Below, piece after piece: positions 4,790 to 5,861 of a stretch of DNA of 5,861 nucleotides. The notes under the pieces are model-generated. The model was not told the origin of the DNA. It searched no databases and saw nothing but the letters and a program-made list of their open reading frames with translations. This stretch comes from Geodermatophilaceae bacterium (GTDB lineage Bacteria > Actinomycetota > Actinomycetes > Mycobacteriales > Geodermatophilaceae): NCBI GenBank assembly GCA_013812385.1, contig JACCTM010000064.1, positions 1 through 5,861 of the forward strand. Reading direction: 5' to 3'. Position numbers and translations under genes: made by a program. Position 1 is the first letter of the stretch. Each line of letters starts with the position of its first letter.

Positions 4790-5861
4790 CTGGAGGCACC
4801 GGCTAGGGCGTGCACGGCTGGCATCAAAGGGATCTCGAGCACGACGGTCACCTGACCGGTGATTGTCGTACCGTCGCCGGGGGTGGAGTCCACGGTCATC
4901 GTGCCGCCGACGGTGTCCAGTCGGTCGCCCATGCCCTGGAGGCCGGTTCCCAGCACGGTCGTGGCGGGATCGAATCCGATGCCGTCGTCGGTGACCTCGA
5001 AGCGGAGCAGGTCACCATCGTGCCGAAGCCGTACCTGCGCTGAACTGGCGCCGGCGTACTTGGCCACGTTCTGCAGCGCCTCGAGAACGCTGAAGTAGAC
5101 CGCCGCTTCCACTTCGGCCGGATACCGGCCCACGCCGGCAGCGTGCACGCTGACCGGCACCGCCGCCTTCGCAGCCTGCTCGGTCAAGGCCGCAGCCAGC
5201 CCGCCGGCGGCCAGCCGCGGCGGATAGACCCCCGCGGCCAGTCCGGCCAGGGTGTCCAGGGCGCCGTCGGTCGCGGCCACCAACTGACGCAACAGCAGCG
5301 CCGACTTCGGTGTGCCGACCGGGTCCACTTCGCGGGCCAGGCCGGTCAACCGTTCACGCAAGACGCCGAGTTGCGCCCGCGTCCCACCGGCCAACTCCGC
5401 CTCGATCCGCTGCCGGGCATCGTTCTGAGCGTGGAGCAGCCGACGCCGGGAGGCTTCCAGGTCGGTCAGCCGCTGGGCGAGCTCGGCGTCTAGACGCAAG
5501 TTGCGCAGCACCACACCGCTGGCCGCGGCCAGCCGACCGACCAACTCGATGTCGATCTCGGTCACCCGCTCCCCGCGGGGCTTGGCGATCGTCAGCACCC
5601 CCAACAACTCACCCTGCTCGCGGACCGGAACCACAAGATCGGCGTCCGGAAGCGTCGGAGTCGCGTCGACCCCGTCGACCCGTGCACCCTCGACCCGTGC
5701 ACCCTCGACCTGCGCGCTCTCGAGCTTGACCGCCATCGTGTCGTCGGAGTCACTACCCGGTGGCCACGTGGCGGCTGGACGCAACTGCGAGCCGACCCGC
5801 AGCCACACCCGAGCCGGTTTCGCCCCTGTCCCGCCGGCCATCAACTCGGCCAACTGAACCA
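4786..5861 (-). CDS. Histidine kinase-like protein lacking the phospho-acceptor His; 5' end outside window
   Basis: At least 358 codons are open from the right edge to the stop at 4786-4788. The frame is still open at 5861, so the TTG at 5853 is not a credible start, and an N-terminal part (probably membrane helices, as in its neighbour) is missing. Numbering from that TTG, residues 1-117 look like a GAF domain (GTGAKPARVWLRVG...GELLGVLTIAKP). A helix follows, then a HisKA_3-like domain and an ATPase domain. The ATPase boxes are intact: Asn262 in LEALQNVAKYA, Asp289 in TDDGIGFD, and GTGLQGMGDRL (302-312). The phospho-acceptor motif is not intact: where the neighbour has ERDLHDGAQQ, this has EAELAGGTRA, with Ala155 (GCC at 5389-5391) in place of His and Gly in place of Asp. 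It probably binds ATP but cannot autophosphorylate on the usual residue. About 24 residues follow the ATPase core. Overlap with the complete kinase gene and equal layout suggest tandem duplication and partnership. Confidence 0.93.
   Translation of the reverse strand, partial: VQLAELMAGGTGAKPARVWLRVGSQLRPAATWPPGSDSDDTMAVKLESAQVEGARVEGARVDGVDATPTLPDADLVVPVREQGELLGVLTIAKPRGERVTEIDIELVGRLAAASGVVLRNLRLDAELAQRLTDLEASRRRLLHAQNDARQRIEAELAGGTRAQLGVLRERLTGLAREVDPVGTPKSALLLRQLVAATDGALDTLAGLAAGVYPPRLAAGGLAAALTEQAAKAAVPVSVHAAGVGRYPAEVEAAVYFSVLEALQNVAKYAGASSAQVRLRHDGDLLRFEVTDDGIGFDPATTVLGTGLQGMGDRLDTVGGTMTVDSTPGDGTTITGQVTVVLEIPLMPAVHALAGASR
5676..5720. repeat. In-frame 15-bp tandem repeat in the His-less kinase gene
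   Basis: The plus strand has CGACCCGTGCACCCT twice in perfect tandem (5676-5690, 5691-5705) and then a diverged third copy, CGACCTGCGCGCTCT (5706-5720). On the coding strand it encodes repeats of the type VEGAR-VEGAR-VDGVD (residues about 49-63), inside the GAF-like region and probably in a surface loop. The 15-bp unit keeps the frame, so copy number could vary between strains without breaking the gene. Confidence 0.8.

Noticed and set aside
3689..4855. Long plus-strand open frame (388 codons) opposite the complete kinase gene
   Set aside because: It is antisense to a gene with clear domains. Its product is rich in His, Gln, Arg and Asp without a recognisable fold, the usual result of reading GC-biased codons on the wrong strand.
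5851..5853. TTG as the real start of the His-less kinase
   Set aside because: The frame stays open to the window edge (Val-Gln precede it) and the sequence begins inside a GAF-like domain, so the gene most likely continues outside the window.

Overview
The window comes from a high-GC Gram-positive bacterium, most likely an actinobacterium. The evidence is strongly GC-biased codon usage, GTG starts, near-leaderless gene starts with a TANNNT box close to the ATG, and protein families typical of that phylum: HisKA_3-type kinases carrying the RYRLYDIDVVINKT membrane motif, NarL-type regulators, and what looks like an ACT-domain malic enzyme. The sequence does not allow a genus call.

Layout. Positions 1-183 (minus) hold the first 61 codons of a gene running off the left edge, probably an NAD-dependent malic enzyme. 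Positions 184-305 are non-coding and carry two copies of a hairpin repeat; the copy nearer the upstream gene looks like a terminator. Positions 306-1238 (minus) encode an alpha/beta hydrolase with a complete catalytic triad. A 101-bp divergent promoter region (1239-1339) separates it from two plus-strand response-regulator genes. The first (1340-2029) is a complete NarL/LuxR-type DNA-binding regulator. The second (2110-2487) is a stand-alone receiver domain with no output domain. Positions 2488-2587 hold a third copy of the hairpin repeat with a perfect 14-bp stem. Converging from the right are two minus-strand sensor kinase genes. The upstream one (4786 to beyond 5861, 5' end outside the window) and the downstream one (2588-4789) overlap by 4 bp (ATGA).

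How it fits together. The two kinases and two regulators look like one signalling locus. The downstream kinase is complete: a membrane region of roughly ten helices, a GAF-like region, the HisKA_3 phospho-acceptor His and an ATPase domain. The upstream kinase keeps the ATP-binding boxes but has Ala where the phospho-acceptor His should be. It may therefore work only in partnership with the second kinase, as a trans-phosphorylating or allosteric subunit. On the receiver side, a DNA-binding regulator is paired with a stand-alone receiver that could act as a phosphate sink, an intermediate or a competitor. This pairing of an active and a His-less kinase with an output and an output-less regulator is the most interesting feature here. 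The second is the dispersed three-copy hairpin repeat, whose inner stem and loop are conserved while the outer stem varies.
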